Notes under the pieces: model-generated
Told to the model about the DNA's origin: nothing
Databases searched by the model: none
Seen by the model: the letters and a program-made list of their open reading frames with translations, nothing else
Assembly: GCF_004342485.1 (NCBI RefSeq)
Contig: NZ_SMBU01000042.1
Coordinates: forward strand, 1 to 39,837
Direction: 5' to 3'
DNA length: 39,837 nt
Origin: Roseateles saccharophilus
Lineage (GTDB): Bacteria > Pseudomonadota > Gammaproteobacteria > Burkholderiales > Burkholderiaceae_C
Made by a program: the position numbers and the translations under genes
In this document: positions 20,259-30,355 of the stretch, in pieces
Layout: every line of letters starts with the position of its first letter
How positions within the stretch are numbered: position 1 is the first letter of the stretch

Positions 20259-21773
20259 TCAGCCGGCCTGACCGGGCAGCCCGCGCCGCAGCTGGATGGC
20301 CTCGGCCACATGGCCGCTGCCGATGCGGGCCGCGCCGTCGAGGTCGGCGATCGTGCGGGCCACGCGCAGCACGCGGTGGAAGCTGCGCGCCGACCAGCCC
20401 AGCTTTTCCGCGGAGCGCTCCAGCAGCGCCTTGGCGGCCGGCTCGAGTTCGGCATGCGTGGCCAGGTCCTGGGCCTGCAGCTGGGCGTTGGCGACGCCCT
20501 GGCGTGCGACGGCCCGCTCGCGCGCCTGGGCCACGCGCTGAGCGACGACGGCGCTGGGCTCGCCCGGGGCCAGGTCTTGCAGCTCGCGCGGTGGGATGAC
20601 GGGCACTTCGATGAGCAGGTCCAGCCGGTCCAGAAAGGGGCCGCTGAGCCGGCCCTGGTAGCGCGCCACCTGGTCGGGTGAGCAGCGGCAGGCGCGCAGC
20701 GGGTTGCCCAGATGCCCGCAGGGGCAGGGGTTCATCGCGGCGACGAGCTGGAAGCGCGCCGGGAACTCGGCCTGGCGGGCCGCCCTCGAGATCAGGATGC
20801 GGCCCGTCTCCAGCGGCTCACGCAGCGCCTCCAGCGCCGCCCTGGGGAACTCCGGAATCTCATCGAGGAACAAGACACCATGCTGGGCCAGCGAGATCTC
20901 ACCGGGCCGCGGCGGTGAGCCGCCGCCGACCAGGGCGACGCTGGAGGCCGAGTGGTGCGGTGCGCGCAGCGGCCTCTGCCCCCAGCGCGAGATGTCGAAC
21001 TGGCCGGCCAGGCTGAGCACGGCGGCCGACTCCAGCGCCGCTTCGTCGTCCAGCGCCGGCAGCAGGCCGGCCAGGCGCTGGGCCAGCATGGACTTGCCGG
21101 TGCCCGGCGGGCCGACCATCAGCAGGCTGTGGCCACCGGCCGCGGCGATCTCCAGCGCCCGCTTGGGGCCGGCCTGGCCCTTGATGTCGGCCAGGTCGGG
21201 CAGGCCCGCCTGGCGTTCGCGGGGCAGGGCCGCGGCACGCGCCAGGCCTTCGCCTTCGGGCTGCAGCGCGGCGACGACGTCGAGCAGGTGAGCGGCCTGC
21301 CGCACGCTGAGGCCGTCGACCAGGGCGGCCTCGGCGGCGCTGGCTTCGGGCAGCAGCAGTTCGCGACCGGCATCCGCCCGGCGCAGCGCCAGGGCCATCG
21401 CCAGCGCGCCGCGCACGGGGCGCAACTCGCCCGCCAGCGACAGCTCGCCGGCACATTCGAAGCGCGCCAGCCGGGTCGCGTCGATCTGCCCGTTGGCCGC
21501 CAGCAGGCCCAGGGCCATCGGCAGGTCGAAGCGCCCACCTTCCTTGGGCAGATCGGCGGGGGCGAGGTTGACCGTGATGCGCTTGTTTGCGGGAAAACCC
21601 AGGCCGCTGTTCTGCAGCGCCGCACGCACGCGCTCGCGCGCCTCCTTGACCTCGGTGTCCGCGAGGCCGACGACGGTGAACGACGGCAGGCCATTGGCCA
21701 GATGCACTTCCACGGTGACCGGCGCGGCGGCAAGGCCGTCTAGGGCGCGGGAGTGGACGGTGGCGAGGCTCAT
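20259..21773 (-). CDS. comM: ComM / YifB-family Mg-chelatase-like AAA ATPase
   Basis: Homologue of ComM, a hexameric helicase that extends branch migration when transformed DNA is integrated. The 504 residues have an N-terminal Lon-like domain (about 1-170, MSLATVHSRALDGL and VVGLADTEVKEARERVRAAL). The MCM/Mg-chelatase-type ATPase follows: Walker A GPPGTGKS (221-228), Walker B VLFLDE (300-305) and the cysteine motifs NPCPCGHLG and CRCSPDQVARYQGRLSGP. The C-terminal helical domain completes the normal length. ATG at 21773 matches the family start MSL; the TTG at 21791 has no support. The gene stands alone between two convergent or divergent units, and other competence genes are not in the window. 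Confidence 0.93.
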   Translation of the reverse strand: MSLATVHSRALDGLAAAPVTVEVHLANGLPSFTVVGLADTEVKEARERVRAALQNSGLGFPANKRITVNLAPADLPKEGGRFDLPMALGLLAANGQIDATRLARFECAGELSLAGELRPVRGALAMALALRRADAGRELLLPEASAAEAALVDGLSVRQAAHLLDVVAALQPEGEGLARAAALPRERQAGLPDLADIKGQAGPKRALEIAAAGGHSLLMVGPPGTGKSMLAQRLAGLLPALDDEAALESAAVLSLAGQFDISRWGQRPLRAPHHSASSVALVGGGSPPRPGEISLAQHGVLFLDEIPEFPRAALEALREPLETGRILISRAARQAEFPARFQLVAAMNPCPCGHLGNPLRACRCSPDQVARYQGRLSGPFLDRLDLLIEVPVIPPRELQDLAPGEPSAVVAQRVAQARERAVARQGVANAQLQAQDLATHAELEPAAKALLERSAEKLGWSARSFHRVLRVARTIADLDGAARIGSGHVAEAIQLRRGLPGQAG

Positions 21774-21844
21774 CTGGGATAGGCGTGGCAAACCAGTCTA
21801 GCCGCAGCCCTGGGCGGCGTCGGCCGAACGGGAGTGCGCGCAAA

Positions 21845-21861
21845 TGCACGCCGGAGGTGCA
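21845..21861. promoter_or_regulatory. NtrC-type enhancer binding site
   Basis: TGCACGCCGGAGGTGCA is a 17-base palindrome matching the NtrC consensus TGCAC-N7-GTGCA in both arms. Its centre is about 127 bases before the start site predicted from the sigma-54 promoter at 21954, a normal enhancer distance. A second full site was not found. Confidence 0.8.
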
Positions 21862-21953
21862 TTCAAGCCGCAGGGTTTGTCCAATTTGGTGCGCGCGCCT
21901 GACTTGCGGGCGTCATCGGCCCAGATTCGTGCGCCTGACCGCGACATGACGCT

Positions 21954-21969
21954 TGGCACGGAAGCTGCA
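21954..21969 (+). promoter_or_regulatory. Sigma-54 (RpoN) promoter of the porin-glnK-amtB operon
   Basis: TGGCACGGAAGCTGCA fits the sigma-54 consensus TGGCACG-N4-TTGCA with a single mismatch. The invariant GG (21955-21956) and GC (21967-21968) are ten bases apart. The predicted transcription start is near 21980, leaving a leader of about 37 bases. With the NtrC site upstream this gives nitrogen-limitation control of the operon. Confidence 0.87.
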
Positions 21970-22016
21970 AATACCCGCCGGACTGCATCCCCCCAACTTG
22001 ACACAGGAGCTCCGCC

Positions 22017-23124
<1,108 letters not shown>

Positions 23125-23158
23125 CGCGTCGCACCATCACCTGTTGGAGACCACTCAA

Positions 23159-24688
23159 ATGAAGAAACTCCTTGCCGGCCTCGCACTCGCTGCCGGCCTG
23201 CTCGCGCCGGCCGCCTGGGCCCAGGACCCGGCCTCGGCACCCGCCTCGGCGGTCGCCGCTGCCACCGCCCCCGCGGCTTCCGCGGCCGATGCCGCACCTG
23301 CGGCCGCTGCGGCGGCCTCCGCTCCTGTCGAGGCTGCCTCGGCGCCGGCCGTCGTGCCCAACAAGGGCGACACGGCCTGGATGATGGTGTCGACGCTGCT
23401 CGTCATCATGATGACCGTGCCGGGCCTGGCGCTGTTCTACGGCGGCCTGGTGCGCAGCAAGAACATGCTGTCCATCCTGATGCAGGTCATGGTCGGCTTC
23501 TCGCTGATCGTCGTCCTGTGGGTGCTGTACGGCTACAGCCTGGCCTTCACCGAGGGCAATGCCTTCATCGGTGGCACGGACCGGCTCTTCCTGAAGGGCA
23601 TCTGGAACAACGTCGCCGGCACCTTCGAGAACGCCGCCACCTTCAGCAAGGGCGTGGCGATTCCGGAGCTGGTCTATGCGGCCTTCCAGGCGACCTTCGC
23701 CGGCATCACCGGCTGCCTGATCGTCGGTGCCTTCGCCGAGCGTGCGAAGTTCGCCGCGGTGATGGCCTTCCTGGCGCTGTGGTTCACCTTCGCCTACCTG
23801 CCGATCGCACACATGGTCTGGTTCTGGCCCGGCCCGGATGCCTACACCTCGGCGGCCGTCGTCGAAGCGACCAACCTCAAGGGCGGCCTGCTGTGGCAGT
23901 GGGGCGCGCTGGACTTCGCCGGCGGTACCGTCGTGCACATCAACGCCGCCGTGGCGGGCCTGGTGGGCGCCATCATGATCGGCAAGCGCATCGGCTACGG
24001 CAAGGAGCAGTTCACGCCGCACAGCCTGACGCTGACCATGGTCGGCGCCTCGATGCTGTGGGTGGGCTGGTTCGGCTTCAACGCCGGCTCGGCGCTGGAA
24101 GCCAACGGCTCGGCCGCGCTGGCCTTCATGAACACCTTCGCCGCCACGGCCGCCGCCGTGCTGGCCTGGTGCGTCGGTGAAGCGCTGATCAAGGGCAAGG
24201 CCTCGATGCTGGGTGCCGCCTCGGGCGCCGTCGCCGGCCTCGTCGCGATCACGCCGGCCGCCGGCAACGTCGGCATCGGTGGTGGCCTGGTCGTCGGCCT
24301 GGTGGCTGGCTTCGCCTGCCTGTGGGGCGTGACCGGCCTGAAGAAGATGCTGAAGGTGGACGATTCGCTGGACGTGTTCGGCGTGCACGGCGTCGGCGGC
24401 ATCCTGGGTGCCCTGCTGACCGGCGTGTTCAATGCGCCCCAGCTCGGCGGCCCCAGCTTCCCGGTGGACTGGTTCAGCGGCACGCTGACCAGCGCGGACG
24501 CCTACTCCATCGGCGCCCAGGTGCTGGTGCAGGCCAAGGCCGTCGGCGTGACCATCCTCTGGTCCGCCACCGTCTCGGTGATCGCCTACAAGCTGGTCGA
24601 CATGACCATCGGCCTGCGCGTCACCGAAGAGGAAGAGCGCGAGGGCCTGGACATCTCGTCCCACGGCGAGACGGCCTATCACAAGTGA
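23159..24688 (+). CDS. amtB: Ammonium transporter AmtB
   Basis: A 509-residue inner-membrane trimeric ammonium channel. A cleavable signal peptide (MKKLLAGLALAAGLLAPAAWAQ) is followed by an unusual Ala/Pro/Ser-rich stretch (about 23-67) before the first core helix. Eleven core segments follow. The pore twin histidines are H260 (GTVVHINAAVAG) and H410 (FGVHGVGGI), and the signature IVGAFAERAKF is present. The C-terminal tail (VTEEEEREGLDISSHGETAYHK) is the GlnK-interacting end. GGAGA precedes the ATG. It is the last gene of the NtrC-controlled operon, with a hairpin and a strong terminator directly downstream. Confidence 0.96.
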   Translation: MKKLLAGLALAAGLLAPAAWAQDPASAPASAVAAATAPAASAADAAPAAAAAASAPVEAASAPAVVPNKGDTAWMMVSTLLVIMMTVPGLALFYGGLVRSKNMLSILMQVMVGFSLIVVLWVLYGYSLAFTEGNAFIGGTDRLFLKGIWNNVAGTFENAATFSKGVAIPELVYAAFQATFAGITGCLIVGAFAERAKFAAVMAFLALWFTFAYLPIAHMVWFWPGPDAYTSAAVVEATNLKGGLLWQWGALDFAGGTVVHINAAVAGLVGAIMIGKRIGYGKEQFTPHSLTLTMVGASMLWVGWFGFNAGSALEANGSAALAFMNTFAATAAAVLAWCVGEALIKGKASMLGAASGAVAGLVAITPAAGNVGIGGGLVVGLVAGFACLWGVTGLKKMLKVDDSLDVFGVHGVGGILGALLTGVFNAPQLGGPSFPVDWFSGTLTSADAYSIGAQVLVQAKAVGVTILWSATVSVIAYKLVDMTIGLRVTEEEEREGLDISSHGETAYHK

Positions 24689-24695
24689 TCTCCCT

Positions 24696-24719
24696 GCGGC
24701 CGGGCACGCTGCCGGCCGC
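24696..24719 (+). other. Perfect 8-base hairpin after amtB
   Basis: GCGGCCGG (24696-24703) and CCGGCCGC (24712-24719) form an uninterrupted stem with an 8-base loop, between the amtB stop and the terminator. It may protect the operon mRNA from 3' exonucleases. Confidence 0.5.
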
Positions 24720-24730
24720 CTCTCAAGTGG

Positions 24731-24755
24731 AGCCGCCCCTCGGGGTGGCTTTTTT
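24731..24755 (+). terminator. Intrinsic terminator of the porin-glnK-amtB operon
   Basis: AGCCGCCCC (24731-24739) pairs with GGGGTGGCT (24742-24750), including one G-U pair, and runs into a TTTTTT tract. It is a classical rho-independent terminator closing the operon. Confidence 0.92.
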
Positions 24756-24851
24756 CTTGCCCGCGCCGGTGGTGGCTTGTGAACCGGTCCGGCGCCCCCA
24801 AATGGGTCGCCCCGCGCGCAGTCGCGCCCCAGCTTCTGACATCATTCGGCC

Positions 24852-26117
24852 ATGGTTCCCCATCTGATCACCGCCCTGAACGGCCCCATCAACGAGCTGG
24901 AGGCCCGCATCCTGGAGTCCATGCCGGCGACGGAACGCTGGTTCAGGCTCGAATGGATGGAGCACACACCGACCTTCTACGCGTCGGTGGACCTGCGCAA
25001 CGCCGGCTTCAAGCTGGCGCCGGTGGATACCAACCTCTTCCCCGGCGGCTTCAACCACCTCACCGCCCAGATGCTGCCCCAGGCCGTGCAGGCGGCCATG
25101 GCGGCCATCGAGAAGATCTGCCCCGAGGCGCGCAACCTGCTCGTCATCCCCGAGACCGACGCGCGCTGCAGCTTCTACCTGGAGAGCCTGGCCACGCTGG
25201 CGCGCATCTTCACGCAGGCCGGCCTGAACGTGCGCTTCGGCACGCTGGACACCACCATCACCGAGCCCACCGAGTTGGCGATGGCCAACGGCGAGAGCCT
25301 GGTCGTCGAACCTCTGGTGCGCAAGCGCGGCCGGCTCACGCTCAAGGGCTTCGACCCCTGCACCATCCTGCTCAACAACGACCTGTCGGCCGGCACGCCG
25401 CCGCAGCTGATGGGCCTGCACGAGCAATACCTGCTGCCGCCGCTGCATGCCGGCTGGACGGTGCGGCGCAAGAGCCAGCACTTCCGCGCCTACGAGGAGG
25501 TGGCCAAGCGTTTCGGCAAGCTGCTCGGCATGGATCCCTGGCTGATCACGCCCATGTCCGCCAGCGTGGACCTGCACGGCAAGAAGGGCCTGGAGGCGCT
25601 GCAGACGGCCGCCGACGCCCAGCTGACCAAGGTGCGCCGCAAGTACAAGGAATACGGCATCAACGAGAAGCCCTTCGTCATCATCAAGAGCGACGTGGGC
25701 AGCTATGGCCGCGGCGTGATGACGGTGCGCGACGCCAAGGACATCGAGACCCTGGCCGAACGTCTGCCCGACAACCTCGGCCAGCAGGTCATCGTGCAGG
25801 AGGGCGTGCCCACCCACGAGCGCGTGCACGAGGCCGTGGCGGAGCCGGTCGTCTACATGATGGACCGCTACGTCGTCGGCGGCTTCTACCGCGTGCATGC
25901 CCAGCGCGGCATCGACGAGAACCTGAACGCGCCGGGCGCCAGCTATGTGCCGCTGGCCTTCGCCGACTCGCCCCATCTGCCGCGCCCCGGCGAGAAGCCC
26001 GGCGCCAGCGCGCCCAACCGCTTCTACATGTATGGCGTCATCGGCCGCCTGGCCATGCTGGCCGCCAGCTACGAGCTGGAGGCGACGGACCCGCAGGCGG
26101 AGGCCGAGGCGGCCTAA
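24852..26117 (+). CDS. gshA: Glutamate-cysteine ligase, proteobacterial (A. ferrooxidans) type
   Basis: Makes gamma-glutamylcysteine from glutamate and cysteine with ATP, the first step of glutathione synthesis. The 421-residue protein belongs to the distinct GshA type (TIGR02049-like) found in beta- and some gammaproteobacteria rather than the E. coli type. Recognisable segments are GFKLAPVDTNLFPGGFNHL, LLVIPETDARCSFYLESL, KPFVIIKSDVGSYGRGVM (nucleotide-binding) and VVYMMDRYVVGGFYRVHA. Length is as usual. ATG at 24852 lacks a Shine-Dalgarno sequence. The partner gshB lies 5.5 kb downstream on the same strand, separated by a peptidase and two transporters. A palindromic element begins directly at the stop codon. 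Confidence 0.92.
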   Translation: MVPHLITALNGPINELEARILESMPATERWFRLEWMEHTPTFYASVDLRNAGFKLAPVDTNLFPGGFNHLTAQMLPQAVQAAMAAIEKICPEARNLLVIPETDARCSFYLESLATLARIFTQAGLNVRFGTLDTTITEPTELAMANGESLVVEPLVRKRGRLTLKGFDPCTILLNNDLSAGTPPQLMGLHEQYLLPPLHAGWTVRRKSQHFRAYEEVAKRFGKLLGMDPWLITPMSASVDLHGKKGLEALQTAADAQLTKVRRKYKEYGINEKPFVIIKSDVGSYGRGVMTVRDAKDIETLAERLPDNLGQQVIVQEGVPTHERVHEAVAEPVVYMMDRYVVGGFYRVHAQRGIDENLNAPGASYVPLAFADSPHLPRPGEKPGASAPNRFYMYGVIGRLAMLAASYELEATDPQAEAEAA

Positions 26118-26175
26118 GGCAACGCTGAACAAATCCCTCGCGCGCAGCGCATCCCGAGACCTGTTCAGCGTCGCC
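26118..26175. repeat. 58-base palindromic intergenic element (REP/MITE-like)
   Basis: Arms GGCAACGCTGAACA (26118-26131) and TGTTCAGCGTCGCC (26162-26175) are inverted repeats matching at 13 of 14 positions around a 30-base centre containing CGCGCGCAGCGC. The element begins right after the gshA stop codon. Its length, near-perfect termini and position resemble dispersed intergenic palindromes or small non-autonomous mobile elements of Burkholderiales. It could also act as a transcript-end hairpin. Only one copy is present here. Confidence 0.6.
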
Positions 26176-26202
26176 CTGACTTTCGACACCCCGGGCTATG
26201 AC

Positions 26203-26232
26203 TTGAGGGCTGAGGCCGTCGGCTGGTATAGG
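26203..26232 (+). promoter_or_regulatory. Candidate sigma-70 promoter of the M13 peptidase gene
   Basis: TTGAGG (26203-26208) and TATAGG (26227-26232) are 18 bases apart, each matching four of six consensus bases. They lie about 60 bases before the ATG, just after the palindromic element, which suggests the peptidase has its own promoter. Confidence 0.4.
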
Positions 26233-26288
26233 CTGCCGACCCTTCGCGGGGCGTTGTGCGTCCCTTCGTCCGACCTTCACCTCAAGTC

Positions 26289-28310
26289 ATGAAGAACACC
26301 CTCCGTCTCACCACCCTGGCCCTGCTCATGCACGTTGGCTGCCTCGCCTGGGCCGCGCCTAGCAGCACTTCCGGTCTCGACCTCGGCGGCGCCGACAAGG
26401 CCGTCCGCCCGCAGGACGACCTCTTCCGCGCCGGCAACGGGCACTGGCTGACCACCACCGAGATTCCGGCCGACAAGTCCTCGTACGGCGCCTTCATCCA
26501 GCTGCGCGACCTGTCCGACCAGCGCGTGCGCGCCATCGTCGAGGACCTGGCCCGCGGCAAGCATCCGGCCGGCGCCGTCGAGCAGAAGATCGGCGACTAC
26601 TTCGCGGCCTATATGGACACGGCCGCCATCGACAAGGCCGGCCTCGCGCCGATCCGGCCGCTGCTGGACAGCATCGCGGCGATCCAGGACCGCGAGCAGC
26701 TCGCCGCCTGGCTGGGCACGCATGTCGGCAGCGTCAGCCTGCCGGTGCCGCTGGGCATCGAGGCCGACTTCAAGCAGCCCACCGTCAACCGCCTCGTCAC
26801 CTGGCAGGGCGGCCTGGGCCTGCCCGACCGCGACTACTACCTGAAGAAGGACGACGAGCGCATGGCCAAGGCGCGTGCCGCCTACGAGACCTATCTGAAG
26901 GCCCTGGCCCAGCAGGCCGGTCTGAAGGATGCGACCGCCGTGCCGCGCGTGCTGGCCGTCGAGCAGCGCCTGGCCGAGGTGCAATGGTCCAAGGTCGAGA
27001 ACCGCGACCCGGTCAAGCTCTACAACCCGATGACGCCGGCCGAGCTGGCCGAGAAGGCCCCCGGCTTCGCCTGGGGCGCCTTCTTCAAGGCTGCGCTGCT
27101 GCCCGACCTCGACAAGCTGTCGGTGTCCCAGCCCAGCTATGTCGTCGCGGCGGCCAAGATCCTGAACGACACGCCGCTGGACGACCTCAAGGCCTATCTG
27201 ACGCTGCGCACCCTCGACGCCAACGCCAGCATCCTGCCCCAGCCCATCCGCGACGCGGCCTTTGCCTTTCAGGGCACCGCGCTGACCGGCGCCAAGAGCG
27301 AGCAGCCGCGCTGGCAGAAGGCCGTCGCCAGCCTGAACGGGGCCCTCGGCGAGGCCGTCGGCCAGGTCTATGTGCAGCGCCACTTCCCGGCGGCCGACAA
27401 GGCCCGCATGCTGGAACTGGTCAACAACCTGATGGCGGCCTACAAGACCTCCATCGACGGCCTGACCTGGATGACGCCTGCCACCAAGGCCGCGGCCCAG
27501 GACAAGCTGTCCAAGTACATGGTCAAGATCGGCTACCCCGACAGCTGGCGCGACTACGCCAAGCTCGAGGTGCGCGCCGGCGATGCCTTCGGCAACAGCG
27601 AGCGCGCCAGCCGCTTCGACTGGCAGCGCGAGGCCGGCAAAGCCAGCAAGCCGGTGGACCGCCGCGAGTGGGGCATGACGCCGCAGACCGTCAACGCCTA
27701 CTACAACCCCACGCTCAACGAGATCGTGTTCCCGGCCGCCATCCTGCAGCCGCCCTTCTACAACCCCAAGGCCGACGACGCGGTCAACTACGGTGGCATC
27801 GGTGCCGTCATCGGCCACGAGATCAGCCACGGCTTCGACGACGAGGGCAGCCAGTTCGACGGCAGCGGCGCGCTGCGCAACTGGTGGACCGACGCGGACC
27901 GCAAGGCCTTCGAGGCCATCGGTGCCCGGCTCGTCGCGCAGTACGACGGCTACGAGCCCATCCCCGGCAAGCACCTGAACGGCCGGCTGACGCTGGGCGA
28001 GAACATCGCCGACCTGTCCGGCCTGCAGATCGCCTACAAGGCCTATCTGCGCTCGCTGGGCGGCAAGCAGCCGCCGGTCGTCGACGGCTACACCGGCGAG
28101 CAGCGCTTCTTCATGGGCTGGTCCCAGGTCTGGCGCGAGAAGGCCCGCGAGGAGCGCAAGCTGCAGCTGCTGACCATCGACCCGCACTCGCCCACGGAGT
28201 TCCGCGCCAATGGCGCCGCGGTCAACCACGACGGCTTCCACCAGGCCTTCAAGACCCAGCCGGGCGACAGGATGTTCAAGCCCGCCGAGGAGCGCATCCG
28301 CATCTGGTGA
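26289..28310 (+). CDS. M13-family (neprilysin/PepO-like) zinc metallopeptidase
   Basis: A 673-residue exported endopeptidase expected to cut oligopeptides in the periplasm. The signal peptide is [22 protein letters not shown] (1-22). The N-terminal M13 domain includes [16 protein letters not shown]. The catalytic part has [23 protein letters not shown], the zinc motif H510-E-I-S-H514 in [12 protein letters not shown], the third ligand E571 in GENIADLSG, and the C-terminal GDRMFKP. All features of an active M13 enzyme and its normal length are present. ATG at 26289 is where the signal peptide starts; no ribosome-binding site is clear. There is no evident functional tie to the glutathione genes on either side. 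Confidence 0.95.
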   Translation: MKNTLRLTTLALLMHVGCLAWAAPSSTSGLDLGGADKAVRPQDDLFRAGNGHWLTTTEIPADKSSYGAFIQLRDLSDQRVRAIVEDLARGKHPAGAVEQKIGDYFAAYMDTAAIDKAGLAPIRPLLDSIAAIQDREQLAAWLGTHVGSVSLPVPLGIEADFKQPTVNRLVTWQGGLGLPDRDYYLKKDDERMAKARAAYETYLKALAQQAGLKDATAVPRVLAVEQRLAEVQWSKVENRDPVKLYNPMTPAELAEKAPGFAWGAFFKAALLPDLDKLSVSQPSYVVAAAKILNDTPLDDLKAYLTLRTLDANASILPQPIRDAAFAFQGTALTGAKSEQPRWQKAVASLNGALGEAVGQVYVQRHFPAADKARMLELVNNLMAAYKTSIDGLTWMTPATKAAAQDKLSKYMVKIGYPDSWRDYAKLEVRAGDAFGNSERASRFDWQREAGKASKPVDRREWGMTPQTVNAYYNPTLNEIVFPAAILQPPFYNPKADDAVNYGGIGAVIGHEISHGFDDEGSQFDGSGALRNWWTDADRKAFEAIGARLVAQYDGYEPIPGKHLNGRLTLGENIADLSGLQIAYKAYLRSLGGKQPPVVDGYTGEQRFFMGWSQVWREKAREERKLQLLTIDPHSPTEFRANGAAVNHDGFHQAFKTQPGDRMFKPAEERIRIW

Positions 28311-28334
28311 GGCCCGCGTCTACGCGCAGGCCGG

Positions 28335-28354
28335 CGAGGCGTCAAGCCTCGTTT
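28335..28354 (+). terminator. Possible weak terminator after the M13 peptidase gene
   Basis: CGAGGC (28335-28340) and GCCTCG (28346-28351) form a 6-base stem with loop GTCAA followed by TTT. It lies 24 bases after the stop codon. The T-run is short, so termination may be partial. Confidence 0.5.
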
Positions 28355-28378
28355 GTGCGGTTTGCTGCACTGCACAAA
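28352..28378. promoter_or_regulatory. Palindrome upstream of kup
   Basis: TTTGTGC (28352-28358) and GCACAAA (28372-28378) are a perfect 7-base inverted repeat with a 13-base centre that contains TGCTGCACTGCA. It is symmetrical enough to be an operator for a dimeric regulator controlling kup. No regulator can be named with confidence. Confidence 0.4.
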
Positions 28379-28449
28379 ACGGCCTGCGGGGGCGCAGAAT
28401 GCCCGCTTTCGGTTCCTGGCCGCCCGCAACGCAGGCGGCGTTTCAAAAA

Positions 28450-30333
28450 GTGAGTTCTTCCCATACGGCCCACAGCCGCTCGGCGCTGGCGGGCCTGACC
28501 CTCGGTGCGCTGGGGGTGGTCTACGGCGACATCGGCACCAGCCCGCTGTACGCGCTCAAAGAAGTCTTCCACGGTGGCCACGTCGCCACGACGCCCGAGA
28601 ACATCCTCGGCGTGCTCTCCCTGCTGTTCTGGACGCTGACCGTCGTCGTCTCGATCAAGTACGTGCTGCTGATCCTGCGCGCGGACAACAACGGCGAGGG
28701 CGGCCTGATCGCGATGCTGGCGCTGGCGACCATGGCCGTGAAGGACAGGCCGCCGCTGCGGCGCGGCCTGATGCTGGTCGGCCTGTTCGGCACGGCCATT
28801 TTCTTCGGCGACGCCGTCATCACGCCGGCCATGACGGTGCTGGGCGCCGTCGAGGGCATCGACGTGTACGCGCCGCAGTACCACGACGCCATCCTGCCGC
28901 TGACCCTGGTCGTCATGGTCGGGCTGTTCGCCGTGCAGCGCTTTGGCACCGGCGGCATCGGCAAGGCCTTCGGGCCGATCATGCTGGTGTGGTTCCTCAG
29001 CATCGCGCTGCTCGGCCTGCCCCACATCGCCGGCAACCCCAAGGTGCTGGCGGCCGTGAACCCGGTTTATGCGCTGGAGTTCTGCCTGCGCTACCAGTGG
29101 GTGGCCTTCGTCGCGCTGGGCGCCGTCGTGCTGGTCGTCACCGGCGGCGAGGCGCTCTATGCCGACCTCGGCCATTTCGGCAAGCAGCCCATCCGCATCG
29201 CCTGGTACGGCATCGCCATGCCGTCCCTGGTGCTGAACTACTTCGGCCAGGGGGCCATGCTGCTGAAGAATCCCCAGGGCGTCGAGAACCCCTTCTTCAT
29301 GCTGGCGCCGTCCTGGGCCGAGATCCCGCTCTTCCTGCTCGCCACGGCCGCGGCCATCGTCGCCTCGCAGGCGCTGATCACCGCCAGCTTCTCGGTGGCC
29401 AAGCAGAGCATCCAGCTCGGCCTGCTGCCGCGGCTGCGCATCCTGCACACCAGCGTGCGCGACATCGGCCAGATCTACGTGCCCTTCATCAACTGGTCGC
29501 TGATGCTGTTCGTCGTCGCGGCGGTCGTCTTCTTCGGCTCGTCCGAGAAGATGGCCGGCGCCTACGGCGTCGCGGTCACGATGAACATGACGATCACGAC
29601 CGTGATGACCTTCTTCGTCATCCGCTACGGCTGGAAGTATCCGCTCGCGCTGTGCGTCGTCGCGACGGGCGTCTTCTTCATGATCGACATGACCTTCCTG
29701 GCCTCCAACCTGCTGAAGATCGTGGCCGGCGGCTGGTTCCCGCTGATGATCGGCATCGGCATGTTCACGCTGATGCTGACCTGGAAGCAGGGCCGCAAGC
29801 AGCTCTCCGACAAGCTGCGCGAAGACGCCATCGCGCTGCCGGACTTCCTCGCCGCCGTCTTCGTGAACCCGCCCACGCGCGTGGCCGGAACGGCCGTCTT
29901 CCTGTCGGCGGAGCAGGGCATCACGCCGAACGCGCTGATGCACAACCTCAAGCACAACCGCGTGCTGCACGAGCAGAACGTCTTCGTCACCGTGCGCCAC
30001 CACGAGGTGCCCTGGATCGGCTTCGACCGGCGCTGCGAGGTCCAGGCCCTGGGCCACTGCTGCTGGCAGGTGGCGCTGCACTTCGGCTTCAAGAACGAGC
30101 CCGACGTGCCCGAGGCGCTGGCCCTGCTGAAGGGCCACGGCGTGCAGCTCGAAGACATGGAGACCAGCTACTTCCTGAGCCGCGACATCGTCATCCCGAC
30201 CGTCGGCGCCGGCATGGCCCTGTGGCGCGAGAAGCTGTTCGCCAGCATGCACCGCAACGCGGCCGCCGCGGCGGACTTCCTGCACCTGCCGACCAACCGC
30301 ATCGTCGAGCTTGGCAGCAAGGTCGAGATCTGA
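28450..30333 (+). CDS. kup: Kup-family low-affinity potassium uptake permease
   Basis: Brings K+ into the cell with protons. About 627 residues with twelve membrane segments, starting at [26 protein letters not shown], the family hallmark. Further signatures are [46 protein letters not shown] and NYFGQGAML. The cytoplasmic C-terminal domain ends [12 protein letters not shown], closely matching E. coli Kup (NRVIELGTQVEI). GTG at 28450 gives the family's usual length; ATG at 28399 would add 17 atypical residues. Neither has a good ribosome-binding site, so the start is uncertain. It is followed by a BenE-type transporter after 22 bases. Confidence 0.93.
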   Translation: MSSSHTAHSRSALAGLTLGALGVVYGDIGTSPLYALKEVFHGGHVATTPENILGVLSLLFWTLTVVVSIKYVLLILRADNNGEGGLIAMLALATMAVKDRPPLRRGLMLVGLFGTAIFFGDAVITPAMTVLGAVEGIDVYAPQYHDAILPLTLVVMVGLFAVQRFGTGGIGKAFGPIMLVWFLSIALLGLPHIAGNPKVLAAVNPVYALEFCLRYQWVAFVALGAVVLVVTGGEALYADLGHFGKQPIRIAWYGIAMPSLVLNYFGQGAMLLKNPQGVENPFFMLAPSWAEIPLFLLATAAAIVASQALITASFSVAKQSIQLGLLPRLRILHTSVRDIGQIYVPFINWSLMLFVVAAVVFFGSSEKMAGAYGVAVTMNMTITTVMTFFVIRYGWKYPLALCVVATGVFFMIDMTFLASNLLKIVAGGWFPLMIGIGMFTLMLTWKQGRKQLSDKLREDAIALPDFLAAVFVNPPTRVAGTAVFLSAEQGITPNALMHNLKHNRVLHEQNVFVTVRHHEVPWIGFDRRCEVQALGHCCWQVALHFGFKNEPDVPEALALLKGHGVQLEDMETSYFLSRDIVIPTVGAGMALWREKLFASMHRNAAAAADFLHLPTNRIVELGSKVEI

Positions 30334-30355
30334 GCGTCGCCGCTATGCTGGCCCG

